From Syntrophobacteraceae bacterium (lineage in GTDB: Bacteria; Desulfobacterota; Syntrophobacteria; Syntrophobacterales; Syntrophobacteraceae), in assembly GCA_025453975.1 (NCBI GenBank), contig JALOPI010000018.1:1-61689 (forward strand): DNA of 61,689 bases, written 5' to 3'. Positions 8,013 through 16,652 of this stretch are shown piece after piece. Under the pieces are notes generated by a model. That model saw nothing but the letters and a program-made list of their open reading frames with translations, was not told the DNA's origin and searched no databases. Each line of letters begins with the position of its first letter. The first letter of the stretch is position 1. The position numbers and the translations under genes were made by a program.

Positions 8013-9749
8013 CTACCAGTTGAAAACCTGGTCCAGATCCTCGTCGCTGATGTCAAACGTGGCGTTGTGGGGCGCCAGAAGCTCGTTTTTGAAGAACCAC
8101 GGCAGCCGGTCGTGCTGAGACGTGAAACCGGCCCGGGCGTTGAAATCCCGCTCGGTCTTCAGGATCGTCTTGCCAAGGGCGGTCACGTCATCGCCCGTCA
8201 GATTCAGCCCGTGGAAGGAATTGAGCAGATCCAGGAGCGCCTGGAACGTGTCGGGCTGGTCCAGCAGTGCGAAGGCGATGAAAAGGCACATCCCTGTCGA
8301 ATCCACCGCCGCCGTCGCGATCTGGAGGTTCCTGGAGAGCTCGATCTGCCCTTCGGGCTTCAGGGGATCCACGTCCCCCCCGACCTTGAGGATGTTGGTG
8401 GCCACGGCATACCCAGCCGTGTGGTCGGCCCCCATGGTGCTCGTGGCGTAGGTCACTCCGATCCCCTTGACGGCCCTGGGGTCGTAGGCCGGAAGCGCCT
8501 GTCCCTTGACCACGGGCACCCGCTCGACCCCGAAGACCTTGCCGGTCACCGCGGCCCCGTTGCCCAGAATACGCCCCAGGGGCGTTCCCTGTCCCACTTC
8601 CTTGATGAGCCGAATGGCGCCTTCGGCGTCTCCGAAGGGGAGGATGCCGGCGTCCATGGCCACGCCCAGCGTGACGCCCATCTCAATGGTATCCAGACCG
8701 AAATTGTCGTCCAGAAAGTCCAGCATGGCGATGGCGTCCAGGTCGCAGATGCCGCAGTTGCCCCCATGGGCCCATACCGTCTCGTATTCGGGCTGCTTGG
8801 TCAGGAAGTGGCCGTCCTTGTCATTGTAAACGCCCGAGCAGCGGATGACGCAGCCGCGATGGCATCCGTGAGTAGCCTGACCGCCACGGGCCGTTTCCGT
8901 CTCGGCCTGGGTCTCCCCGCTGATTTTGTGAGCGTCCACGTAGCGGCCTTCCTTGAAATTGTAGGTCGGGTAGCCGCCGGCCTCGCTCAGGATGTTGGTG
9001 AGGACGTTGGTCCCGTAGGCGGGAAGGGCCTGCCCCGTCACCGGGTGCTTGCGGAGCCCTTCCACGAAGCGCTTGTTGGCGTCCTTGAACTTTTCGGGGT
9101 CCTTGGGCGGGCGCATCTTCTTGCCCGTGTCGTCCAGGACGATGACCTTCACCCGCTTGGCCCCCATGACGGCCCCCACTCCCCCGCGTCCTGCGTGGCG
9201 AGTGGGACGCAGCTCCATGTCCGTGCAGGCGATGGAAGCCGCCGACATTTTCATTTCACCCGCCGTCCCGATGGAGATGCACGCAATGCTCTCGCCGTAC
9301 TGCTTCTTCATCTCCTCCACGAGGTCGTAGTTGGGGAGCATCTTGAGGGAGTTGTCCACCTCGATGCGAGCCCCGTCCTTGTTGATGATCACCTTGTAGA
9401 GATCATCCGTGGCGGGCTTCCCTTCCAGCACGACCGCCGCGTAGCCCAGGCGGGCCAAAACCTGGGAAGCCTGGCCTCCGGAGTTGGCCTCCTTGATTCC
9501 ACCCGTCAGGGGGCTCTTGCAGCCCACCGAGAGGCGCCCTGACATGGCGCTGGTCGTGCCGCTCAAAAGCCCGGGGGCGATGACCAGCTTGTTTTCGGCG
9601 CCCAGGGGATGGCACAACGGAGGAACCTCCCGGGCTACCAGTGAAGAAGTCAGGGCTCGCCCTCCCATTCCCGCATACTCGCCGAGGGGAGTCTCCGTCA
9701 TTCGGGGTCCACCCTCGGCGCTCATGTCGATCCGCAAAATTTTTTCCAT
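8013..9749 (-). CDS. aor: Tungsten-containing aldehyde:ferredoxin oxidoreductase
   Basis: AOR oxidises aldehydes to carboxylic acids with ferredoxin as electron acceptor, using a tungsten bis-pterin cofactor and one 4Fe-4S cluster. Visible signatures are SGRLSVGCKSPLTGG and AGRGGVGAVMGAKRVKV in the pterin-binding N-terminal domain, the cluster ligands CHRGCVIRC (CX3CX3C) and a fourth cysteine in STGMCLF. At 578 residues it is near family length. It begins MEKILRIDM. It follows an iron alcohol dehydrogenase on the same strand, so together they could convert an alcohol to an acid through an aldehyde (or run in reverse). The FmdE-MoeA-like and ModE-type genes at 16-18 kb would fit cofactor supply or regulation. 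Confidence 0.95.
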   Translation of the reverse strand: MEKILRIDMSAEGGPRMTETPLGEYAGMGGRALTSSLVAREVPPLCHPLGAENKLVIAPGLLSGTTSAMSGRLSVGCKSPLTGGIKEANSGGQASQVLARLGYAAVVLEGKPATDDLYKVIINKDGARIEVDNSLKMLPNYDLVEEMKKQYGESIACISIGTAGEMKMSAASIACTDMELRPTRHAGRGGVGAVMGAKRVKVIVLDDTGKKMRPPKDPEKFKDANKRFVEGLRKHPVTGQALPAYGTNVLTNILSEAGGYPTYNFKEGRYVDAHKISGETQAETETARGGQATHGCHRGCVIRCSGVYNDKDGHFLTKQPEYETVWAHGGNCGICDLDAIAMLDFLDDNFGLDTIEMGVTLGVAMDAGILPFGDAEGAIRLIKEVGQGTPLGRILGNGAAVTGKVFGVERVPVVKGQALPAYDPRAVKGIGVTYATSTMGADHTAGYAVATNILKVGGDVDPLKPEGQIELSRNLQIATAAVDSTGMCLFIAFALLDQPDTFQALLDLLNSFHGLNLTGDDVTALGKTILKTERDFNARAGFTSQHDRLPWFFKNELLAPHNATFDISDEDLDQVFNW

Positions 9750-9820
9750 TCTGATTCACCTCGATCTGGAGTTCATTGCGCCGCCTGTGACACCGCCTGG
9801 ATGCGCCCTTTCCGGCGGGC

Positions 9821-9854
9821 TTTCCCCGGCGGACCCGCGGGTCCACCGGGAAAA
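9821..9854 (-). repeat. Strong intercistronic hairpin between ADH and AOR
   Basis: CCCGGCGGACCC (9825-9836) pairs with GGGTCCACCGGG (9839-9850) with one wobble, and a short T/A extension continues the stem on both sides. It lies between the ADH stop (9864) and the AOR start (9749). On the minus strand it is followed by GAAAGCC, not a U tract. An mRNA-stability or processing element that sets unequal ADH and AOR levels is more likely than a terminator. Confidence 0.6.
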
Positions 9855-9863
9855 AGAGAAAAA

Positions 9864-11030
9864 TCACATGGCCCAGCGATAGATCTGGATGACGTCATCC
9901 AGGGTGGGGCATCTCGGGTTGGTCAGGCCGCAGGCGTCCTTCTGGGCGTTCTCGGCCATGATCTTGAGATCCTCGTCCTTGACGCCCAGCTCCTTCAGGC
10001 CGCTGGGGATGCCCACGTCCTTGGACAGGGTCTTGATGGCTTCCAGGGCCTTCTCGGCCGCGGCGCGCTGGGAGAGTCCCTTCACCGGCTCGCCCATGGC
10101 CTTGGCGATATCCACGAAACGGTCCACCTTGGCGATGAGGTTGAAGCGCTCGACGGCGGGCAGCAGGATGGCATTGCAGACGCCGTGGGGCAGGTCATAG
10201 AAGCCGCCCAGCTGATGCGCCATGGCATGCACATGACCGAGGCTGGCGTTGTTGAAAGCCATGCCCGCCAGGTACTCGGCGTAAGCCATGGCATCCCGGG
10301 CCGCCATGTCCGCGCCGTTGGCCACCGCCGCCCTCAAGTTCTTGGAGACGAGGGTGATGGCCTGGAGGGCGCAGGCATCCGTGACGGGGGTTGCGATGAT
10401 GGACACGTAGGCCTCGACGGCGTGGGTGAGGGCGTCCATGCCGGTGGCCGCCGTCAGTGCCGGGGGCATGCCGGCCATGAGCAGTGGATCGTTGATGGCG
10501 ATGTTGGGGGTCACGCGCCAGTCGACAATGGCCATCTTCACCTTGCGGCTGGTGTCGGTGATGATACAGAAACGAGTCATTTCGCTCGCCGTGCCGGCCG
10601 TCGTGTTCACGGCGATGAAGGGGGGCATGGCCTTGGTGGACTTGTCGATCCCCTCGTAGTCGTGGATCTTGCCGCCGTTGGTGGCCAGAATGCCGATGCC
10701 CTTGCCGCAGTCGTGGGAGCTGCCGCCGCCCAGGGAGATGATGAGGTCGCACTTGTTGTCCTGGTAGACCTTCAATCCATCATGAACGTTCTTGTCGGTG
10801 GGGTTGGGGATCGTGTCGTCGTAGATCACGCAATCCAGTCCAGCGTCCTTCTTGATGATCTTGGCGATCTGGTCGGCGATGCCGGCCTTGGTGATGCCCT
10901 TGTCCGTGCAGATGAAAGGCTTGGTTCCGCCCAGAACCTTGACCCGAGTGCCGATCTCCTTGTGTGCCCCGATGCCCATGAGCGTAACCGTGGGAATGAA
11001 GAATCCGAATACCTGCTCTTGCACTGCCAT
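9864..11030 (-). CDS. Iron-containing alcohol dehydrogenase (first copy)
   Basis: A 388-residue group III (Fe-ADH) enzyme that interconverts a primary alcohol and aldehyde with NAD(P)H. The nucleotide-binding GGGSSHDCGKG and the substrate loop NTTAGTASEMTRF are present, as are the metal-binding residues in GMDALTHAVEAY and HAMAHQLGGFYDLPHG. A clear AAGGAGG precedes the ATG. A sigma-54 promoter lies about 65-80 bases upstream of the ATG and the AOR gene follows, so the pair is probably one sigma-54-driven unit. The substrate cannot be told from sequence. Confidence 0.95.
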   Translation of the reverse strand: MAVQEQVFGFFIPTVTLMGIGAHKEIGTRVKVLGGTKPFICTDKGITKAGIADQIAKIIKKDAGLDCVIYDDTIPNPTDKNVHDGLKVYQDNKCDLIISLGGGSSHDCGKGIGILATNGGKIHDYEGIDKSTKAMPPFIAVNTTAGTASEMTRFCIITDTSRKVKMAIVDWRVTPNIAINDPLLMAGMPPALTAATGMDALTHAVEAYVSIIATPVTDACALQAITLVSKNLRAAVANGADMAARDAMAYAEYLAGMAFNNASLGHVHAMAHQLGGFYDLPHGVCNAILLPAVERFNLIAKVDRFVDIAKAMGEPVKGLSQRAAAEKALEAIKTLSKDVGIPSGLKELGVKDEDLKIMAENAQKDACGLTNPRCPTLDDVIQIYRWAM

Positions 11031-11094
11031 GTTGGCCTCCTTGGTTGGTTGTGAGTGGTTCTGCTTTACCGTGAGCTTTGCCTCCCCACCCTAG

Positions 11095-11109
11095 GCAAAG
11101 ATGAAGCCA
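11095..11109 (-). promoter_or_regulatory. Sigma-54 (-24/-12) promoter for ADH-AOR
   Basis: On the minus strand the sequence reads TGGCTTCATCTTTGC, which fits TGGCAC-N5-TTGC with exact GG/GC spacing. Transcription would start near 11084, leaving a leader of about 55 bases before ATG 11030. The adjacent gene encodes a sigma-54 activator with an intact GAFTGA motif. The 250 bases upstream (11110-11361) contain no gene and could hold activator sites. An imperfect palindrome around CACAGTGGACACGTGTG at 11170-11186 is a weak candidate. Confidence 0.8.
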
Positions 11110-11361
11110 AGTCAAAATACATAATGATTTTAATAGTATACCTAGAGTTATGGGGCTGGGGGACGAGTCACAGTGGACACGTGTGAGCATGAATCTCGCC
11201 CTCGCGGCTCCGCATGAGCGACAACGCTTCAGAATTAGAGAGTAAAAACGTGAGGATAAGTCGCGTGAGTCAAAATGCGCCGTTCATTTATCGAACATGG
11301 GTCAAAGAGATACAATCCCATGACCGTATTCTATTTGAATAAACATAATATCGATAGGGTA

Positions 11362-12708
11362 TCAGTCAAGCTCGTATTCCTTGAGCTTTCGGTACAGCGT
11401 TTTGCGGCCGATGCCCAGTGTTTGTGCGGCCTGGGTCCGGTTTCCATCGAAATGCCGGAGGACGGTGCGGATGTGGCGCTTCTCCAGCTCCTCGAGGGAG
11501 ATGAAAGGGGCTTCCCCCCCGGTCATCTCAGCGTTGCGGGTCAGATCGCGGGGCAGGGCGCTGAGGCCGATGAGCCCGTTCTCCGAAAGGATGATGCCCC
11601 GCTCGATGACGTTCCTGAGCTCACGGATATTGCCCGGCCAATGGTAATCCAGAAGGCACGGGAGGACATTGTTGGGGACCCGGCAGGGAGGCCGCCCCGC
11701 GCTGAACAGGGTCAGGAAATACTCGACGAGGAGCGGGATGTCTTCCTTCCTGTCCCTCAGGGCGGGCAGGTTGATCTGAAAGACATTGATCCGGTGGTAA
11801 AGAGCTTCGTGGAAGCGACCCTGCTCCACCTCCTCCGGAAGGTTGCGATTGGTGGCGAAAAGGAAGCGCACATCCACCTGTCGCTCCACTTTGTCCCCCA
11901 CCCGGCGGAATGTCCTGTTTTCGAGAACCCGCAGCAGGGAAGCCTGCACCTCCAGGGGAAGCTCTCCGATCTCGTCCAGGAACAGGGTCCCATGGTCCGC
12001 CAGGGACAAAAGCCCCTCCCGTGACTCTTCGGCCCCGGTGAAGGCTCCCCGGGTGTGGCCGAAAAGCTCGCTGCGCGACAGCTCACGCTGGAGGGTGCCG
12101 CAGTTCTTGATGATGAAGGGCTGCGCCCCCCGCTCACTGTGCAGGTGGATGGAGTGGGCCACCACATCCTTGCCGGTGCCGCTCTCCCCGACGATGAGGA
12201 CCGGAACATGGGTTGGGGCAACGCGGTCGATGAGGTACCGAATGTGCCTCACGGCCTCGGATCGGCCGACCATCCGGGGATCGGGCTGCCGATTCTGGGC
12301 CTGCCGAAGGAGTCGGTTCTCCCTTTGGAGACAGACCCGCTGGTAGGCTTTCTCGATGACCAGCTCCAGCCGGTCCAGCATGAAGGGCTTGGTGATGTAA
12401 TCGTAGGCACCGATCTTCATGGCCTCCACCGCGGTGTCCACATCTCCGTGGCCGGTGATGAGAATCACCTCCACGTCGGGAATGGCTTCGCGGAAACGAG
12501 CCAGCAGCTGGATACCGTCGCCGTCGGGAAGTCGGATGTCCAGGACGATGACGTCGAAGGGGTGGGCCTGGGCGAGCCTGGCGGCCTCCTCGGCCGTCCC
12601 GGCTGCAAGGACCGTCCGGCCCGAGGTGCCGATCTCCTTTTCGATCAGTCGGCGTATGGACTCCTCGTCGTCCACCACGAGGATCCTTATGGGAGGGAAT
12701 GCGGCCAT
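11362..12708 (-). CDS. Sigma-54-dependent response regulator (NtrC family)
   Basis: A 448-residue NtrC-type activator. The receiver domain spans 1-120, with phospho-acceptor Asp57 in VIVLDIRLP. The AAA domain has Walker A GESGTGKD, the sigma-54 contact loop GAFTGA, and the R-finger region. The C-terminal Fis-type helix-turn-helix is NRTQAAQTLGIGRKTLYRKL. ATG 12708 follows the kinase stop codon by a few bases. The gene is third in an operon with an iron ADH and a PAS kinase, and the ADH-AOR sigma-54 promoter is just downstream, making that its likely target. Confidence 0.93.
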   Translation of the reverse strand: MAAFPPIRILVVDDEESIRRLIEKEIGTSGRTVLAAGTAEEAARLAQAHPFDVIVLDIRLPDGDGIQLLARFREAIPDVEVILITGHGDVDTAVEAMKIGAYDYITKPFMLDRLELVIEKAYQRVCLQRENRLLRQAQNRQPDPRMVGRSEAVRHIRYLIDRVAPTHVPVLIVGESGTGKDVVAHSIHLHSERGAQPFIIKNCGTLQRELSRSELFGHTRGAFTGAEESREGLLSLADHGTLFLDEIGELPLEVQASLLRVLENRTFRRVGDKVERQVDVRFLFATNRNLPEEVEQGRFHEALYHRINVFQINLPALRDRKEDIPLLVEYFLTLFSAGRPPCRVPNNVLPCLLDYHWPGNIRELRNVIERGIILSENGLIGLSALPRDLTRNAEMTGGEAPFISLEELEKRHIRTVLRHFDGNRTQAAQTLGIGRKTLYRKLKEYELD

Positions 12709-12712
12709 GGCT

Positions 12713-13903
12713 TCAATCGTTCCGGGGCAGCCGGACCTGGAAGGTGGATCCTTTCCCGGGCGTGCTCCGCACCAGGATCTCCCCTCCATGCTTCCGAACG
12801 ATGTTGTAGCAGGTGGACAGCCCGATGCCGATTCCCTGTCCCACGGGCTTGGTGGTGAAGAAGGGCTCGAAAAGCTTGTCCAGGTGCTCCGTCGGGATCC
12901 CGCACCCCGTGTCCTCCACTTCCAGAACCACGAGCTTCTCGCCTTCGGCGAACGTGCGCAGCGTGATGGCACCCTGGCTCTGCACGGCATCGAGAGCATT
13001 CATGAGCAGGTTCAGAACCACCTGCTTGATCTGCGATGAGTCCCCTAAAAGGATGGGCAGGGACGCATCGGTCTCCAGCCGTATGGCATCTTGTGTGTTC
13101 TGCTTGTGGTGATGCCGCACGAGCTTCACGGTCTCCTCCACAAGGCCGTTGAGATCCATGGGGGAGAAATCCGCGCACGCCCCCCGGCTGAAGGTGAGCA
13201 GTGTCCGCACGATGTCCTGACAACGCTCGCATTCCTTCAGGATGGTCTCCACGTATTCCTCGAAATCCTCGTAAAGGGATTTTTCCACGGCGTCGGCGAG
13301 GCGGGGCAGACGGCGCCGCAGCCCCTCGGCGAACCCCGAGATGGCCGTGAGGGGATTGTTGATCTCGTGGGCCACTCCCGCCGCCAGGAGGCCCACCGTG
13401 GCCATCCTCTCCGCCTGGTAGAACTTGGCCTGGTATTCCATTTCCCGGGTGACGTCGCGCTTGAGAACCAGCATGTGGCAGAGCCTGCCCTCCGCGCTGC
13501 GCAAGGGCGAGGCCGTGATCTCGAAGTGGCGGTTCTGTCCGTCCACGGGATAAATGTGGAGCTGACGACAGAGACGATTCTCCTCCCGAGCCGTCCGCAC
13601 CGGGCAGGGTGAGCACGGTTGGTCCTGCCCGCGGAAGACCTTGTAGCAGGGCTCGCCCCGGGGGTTGCGATCCCCGAAGATCTCGCTGAAAACCCTGTTG
13701 ACCGAAACGATGCGGTGGTCCTCGGAGAGAACGACCATGATGTCCGTGATCCCGTTGAGGATCGCCTGGATGGTGTTCTTCTTTCGCGCCAGTTCGAGAT
13801 TGGACGCTTTCAGCTCGGCGATCTTCTCCTGCACCTCGCGGAAGAAGCCCAGCTTGGCATGCTCGATTCCCATGAGATCCTCGAGCGTCGGCTCATGCTT
13901 CAT
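12713..13903 (-). CDS. Soluble PAS sensor histidine kinase with cysteine signature
   Basis: A 396-residue kinase with no membrane helix. It has an N-terminal coiled segment (1-45), a PAS domain (about 45-150), a HisKA domain with His179 in VAHEINNP, and an HATPase domain with N box NLLMNALDAV and G boxes DTGCGIP and GIGIGLS. The PAS domain carries Cys86, Cys97 and Cys100 (C-X10-C-X2-C), with further cysteines at 112 and 142. This suggests a metal, Fe-S or thiol redox sensor. The ATG at 13903 overlaps the stop of the upstream ADH (TGATG), with GAGGGGG in position. It should phosphorylate the next gene product, the sigma-54 activator. Confidence 0.92.
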   Translation of the reverse strand: MKHEPTLEDLMGIEHAKLGFFREVQEKIAELKASNLELARKKNTIQAILNGITDIMVVLSEDHRIVSVNRVFSEIFGDRNPRGEPCYKVFRGQDQPCSPCPVRTAREENRLCRQLHIYPVDGQNRHFEITASPLRSAEGRLCHMLVLKRDVTREMEYQAKFYQAERMATVGLLAAGVAHEINNPLTAISGFAEGLRRRLPRLADAVEKSLYEDFEEYVETILKECERCQDIVRTLLTFSRGACADFSPMDLNGLVEETVKLVRHHHKQNTQDAIRLETDASLPILLGDSSQIKQVVLNLLMNALDAVQSQGAITLRTFAEGEKLVVLEVEDTGCGIPTEHLDKLFEPFFTTKPVGQGIGIGLSTCYNIVRKHGGEILVRSTPGKGSTFQVRLPRND

Positions 13904-15045
13904 CACCATGCCCCCTCGCAGATGCTCAAAAGATCTTCCCACGACGCAGGCCTGGGGTTTGTCAGCAGGCAGACGTCCTTGACCGCCATCTGGCAAAGCT
14001 CGGGGAGCTTGTCGCGCCGGGGGAGGATGTCCCGAAGCCGCGTGGGAACTCCGAGGGACTGGCAATAGGCCTCGAGCCTGTCGATGCCCGCCGCCGCCGT
14101 GGCCCTGGGCGATCGACGCTTCTTCCCCAGAAAGATCTCGCCGATGACCGCCATCTTCTCGGTGGAAGCCGAAAGATTGAATCGCATGACCGCGGGCAGA
14201 AGGACCGGGTGAACCAGGCCGTGAAGAACATCGAACATCCCCCCGAGGGAATGGGCCAGGGCGTGCTCGGCCCCCAGGCTGGCGTTGCTGAAAGCCATGG
14301 CCGCAGCCGTGCTGGCGATGCTCAGCTGCTCCAGATCGTCCAGCGACCGTTCCTCCCGGGCGCGATGCAGGTGCTGCACGATGAGCTGAATCGCTCTCAG
14401 GGACTGACTCTCGGTGAATGGGGAGGCGATGGGGGAAACGAAGGACTCCACCGCATGGCACAAGGCGTCGACGGCGGACGCCACGATGAGCTCCTCGCCC
14501 TTGGTCTCCAGAATGAGCGGGTCGATGATGGAGATGTTGGGAACGAGGGTCCTGCTGATGATGGACATCTTCACGCATCGGTGGGTGTCGTTGATGATGG
14601 CGAACTGGGAGATGTCGGACCCGCTGCCCGCCGTGGAGGGGATGAAGACCATGGGGGGGAGGGGGCGGTGGATCCGGTTGGCCCCCTCGTAATCATGGAT
14701 GCGTCCGCCATTGCTGGCCACCACGGCGATCCCCTTGGCGGCGTCCATGGGGCTGCCGCCACCCAGGGCGATCACCACGTCAGCCCCTTCCTTCAGATAG
14801 AGATCGGCCCCTTCCTCGATCTGGTGGTCCCGGGGGTTGGAAACAACGTTGGAATAATGGACCCAGCGAAGGTTTTCCCTCTCGAGAATCTCCTTTACCC
14901 TGGAAACCCATCCCACCTTTTCGAGTCCCGAGTCGCTGACCAGGAAAGCTGTCGCCGCTCCGAGCCTCCGGGCGCAAAGTCCCGCATAATCCAAGCTTCC
15001 CCTGCCGAATATGATCTCAGGAATAGCGAATTTTTTGACGTCCAC
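13903..15045 (-). CDS. Iron-containing alcohol dehydrogenase (second copy)
   Basis: A 380-residue Fe-ADH homologue, distinct in sequence from the copy at 9864-11030. It retains ALGGGSPMDAAKG, STAGSGSDIS and the metal-site segments SAVDALCHAVESF and HALAHSLGGMFDVLHG. GTG 15045 is chosen because it gives the usual family length; a longer in-frame ATG at 15168 adds unrelated residues. It is the first gene of an operon with a histidine kinase and a sigma-54 activator, and its stop overlaps the kinase start. That coupling suggests it supplies or removes the signal that the kinase senses. Confidence 0.9.
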   Translation of the reverse strand: MDVKKFAIPEIIFGRGSLDYAGLCARRLGAATAFLVSDSGLEKVGWVSRVKEILERENLRWVHYSNVVSNPRDHQIEEGADLYLKEGADVVIALGGGSPMDAAKGIAVVASNGGRIHDYEGANRIHRPLPPMVFIPSTAGSGSDISQFAIINDTHRCVKMSIISRTLVPNISIIDPLILETKGEELIVASAVDALCHAVESFVSPIASPFTESQSLRAIQLIVQHLHRAREERSLDDLEQLSIASTAAAMAFSNASLGAEHALAHSLGGMFDVLHGLVHPVLLPAVMRFNLSASTEKMAVIGEIFLGKKRRSPRATAAAGIDRLEAYCQSLGVPTRLRDILPRRDKLPELCQMAVKDVCLLTNPRPASWEDLLSICEGAW

Positions 15046-15417
15046 AATCAGACACCTGCAGTATGAGCCAAAAGGTGGCCCTCTCACGGTTCGTCCCATG
15101 CATGAAAGATCCGGGGAGCTGCCTCCATCCGGGTCGAGCAGGCCTTCTTGTTTTCCACGCCATACCATTAACTTGTGGGATGGGTCTTTTTCAACCGATA
15201 TCCAGCCCCACGATGCACGCTCCTGGTCTCCCGCGCCCCCCCACTTTTCTCTGGCTCAAAATGGACGAACGTCCTATCTTGATGGATGAAATTCAGGGCT
15301 TCGCCCCCCAAGGGTGCGACGGGACCGGTTCCATCACATGGGCTGCTGGGCGCCCGTTCCGAGCGATGCTGGATGGCGGGGAATTTTCGGTTCAACATGG
15401 ACGAGGAGGATGCGGGA
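15046..15417. other. Divergent intergenic region, no feature recognised
   Basis: This stretch separates the ADH-kinase-activator operon (minus) from an exported protein gene (plus) and must hold both promoters. I find no well-spaced sigma-54 site and no clear -35/-10 pair. A TGGCTCATACTGC on the minus strand resembles sigma-54 elements but its spacing is too short. Confidence 0.4.
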
Positions 15418-15984
15418 ATGAAGAGCAGGTATTTCCAATGTGTTTTGATGTCGTGGCTGCTACTTGTGGCTCCGGCTCTGTCGATGGCCGAGGACACCGG
15501 AACCATATCGTACAAGATCGGAAGCAAGACCTTCAGCTTCAAGGATGCCAGACTGGAGTACTCCGCCGGTGACAGCTATTTGACCTTGACCCGCGAAGGA
15601 TCGGAGGAAATCTCGGACCCTGCCGACCCCAAGCGTAAAGTGGATGTCGGCGTGGGGCTCTCCATCGAGCTCGCCGTGGAGGAAAAGGCCGTGGTGGGGG
15701 TCCACGAAGCCAAGTCCGCCGATACCATGCCTGTTTACTTCTCATGGTACGAGGTGTTCACCGACAAGGAGACCAATGAGAAAATGCTCAGGGATATCCT
15801 GGCCAGCCTGGACGCCGAGGACGAAAAGAAGCAGAGCTTTCGATTGAAAATCGACAACTTCGGCCCTCCCGGAACCGTCATCAAGGGCTCGTTCAGCGGG
15901 AAGCTCCTCGATGAAGACGGGAATGTGCGGGAGGTCACTGACGGCGTTTTCGCCATTCCCCGGGTGGACGTGAAGGCACAATGA
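15418..15984 (+). CDS. Exported protein of unknown function
   Basis: A 188-residue protein with a cleavable signal peptide: basic start MKSRYF, hydrophobic core, and likely cleavage after ALSMA. The mature part is beta-rich with KIGSKTFSFKDARLEY near its start and VIKGSFSGKLLDEDGN near its end; the latter resembles small secreted beta proteins, but I recognise no family. ATG 15418 has GAGGAGG upstream. It is likely periplasmic and is not obviously linked to its neighbours. Confidence 0.7.
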   Translation: MKSRYFQCVLMSWLLLVAPALSMAEDTGTISYKIGSKTFSFKDARLEYSAGDSYLTLTREGSEEISDPADPKRKVDVGVGLSIELAVEEKAVVGVHEAKSADTMPVYFSWYEVFTDKETNEKMLRDILASLDAEDEKKQSFRLKIDNFGPPGTVIKGSFSGKLLDEDGNVREVTDGVFAIPRVDVKAQ

Positions 15985-16245
15985 ACGGTGGCTGGCTGCT
16001 CGGGCACAATGGAACAGGGAGACTCCCGGCTGCTTCCGCGCACCTCTGGGCGTGGGCGTGAGCGTCGTCTGGTGGCCCGGCAATGGGGACTGGAAGCAAG
16101 GAGTGCTTTTCCCCGGCGGACTGACTCGGCTCCAGTTCTCCGGCTCCTGGTATCTCCCTGGCGTTGAGTCCGGGCTCTCCTCCTGCCGCGGGATACGAGG
16201 CACGGAAAGCCGATGTGACACTCCGGCTGGGAGGCCCGCCGTGGC

Positions 16246-16623
16246 TCAGCCGTCCGATTCAGGGTCACTGAAGCCCTTGACCGGTATCGGAAGCATCTCC
16301 GATGCCCGGGCGAGGGCTTCACGCTCCACCTGATCGAACCACCGGAGGTAGCTCTCCATGAGGTGGCGCCCCATCTCGGTGAGCTGACATCCATCCTTGC
16401 GGCTGGAGCTTCGGACGATCAGCTTGATGCCCAGAACCTCCTCACTTTTTCGGATTTTGCCCCAGGCGGCGCGATAGCTCATACCCATGTCGTCGGCGGC
16501 CTTCCTGAGGGACCCGAACCGATCCACCTTGCTGAGCAGCATGGCTCGACCCAGGCCGAAGCTCAGGCCGTTGTGCGATTCAATCCACAGATGGATTCTC
16601 ATCGTCGGTTTTTCCGGAGGCAT
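16246..16623 (-). CDS. ModE-type winged-helix regulator (DNA-binding domain only)
   Basis: About 125 residues matching the N-terminal DNA-binding domain of the molybdate regulator ModE: a LysR-like helix-turn-helix with GSLRKAADDMGMSYRAAW, then KLIVRSSSRKDGCQLTEMG. The molybdate-binding Mop domains are absent, as in many short ModE-like proteins. The start may be ATG 16623 or 16602. It lies 29 bases downstream of the FmdE-MoeA-like gene on the same strand, which supports a role in molybdenum or tungsten metabolism. It may respond to oxyanion through a partner, or not at all. Confidence 0.85.
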   Translation of the reverse strand: MPPEKPTMRIHLWIESHNGLSFGLGRAMLLSKVDRFGSLRKAADDMGMSYRAAWGKIRKSEEVLGIKLIVRSSSRKDGCQLTEMGRHLMESYLRWFDQVEREALARASEMLPIPVKGFSDPESDG

Positions 16624-16652
16624 GTGGTTATCCGGGGCGCACCGCCGGCGGC

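Noticed and set aside
9733..9747. TGGAAAAAATTTTGC on the minus strand, with sigma-54-like spacing
   Set aside because: It lies inside the first codons of AOR, and the -24 box is poor (TGGAAA), so it cannot be the AOR promoter.
12713..14578. A longer (621-residue) start for the first histidine kinase
   Set aside because: The N-terminal 225 residues lie over the ADH gene in another frame and are not protein-like; ATG 13903 with its ribosome site is better.
15046..15070. Sigma-54 promoter (TGGCTCATACTGC) before the second ADH
   Set aside because: The spacing between the GG and GC elements is too short.
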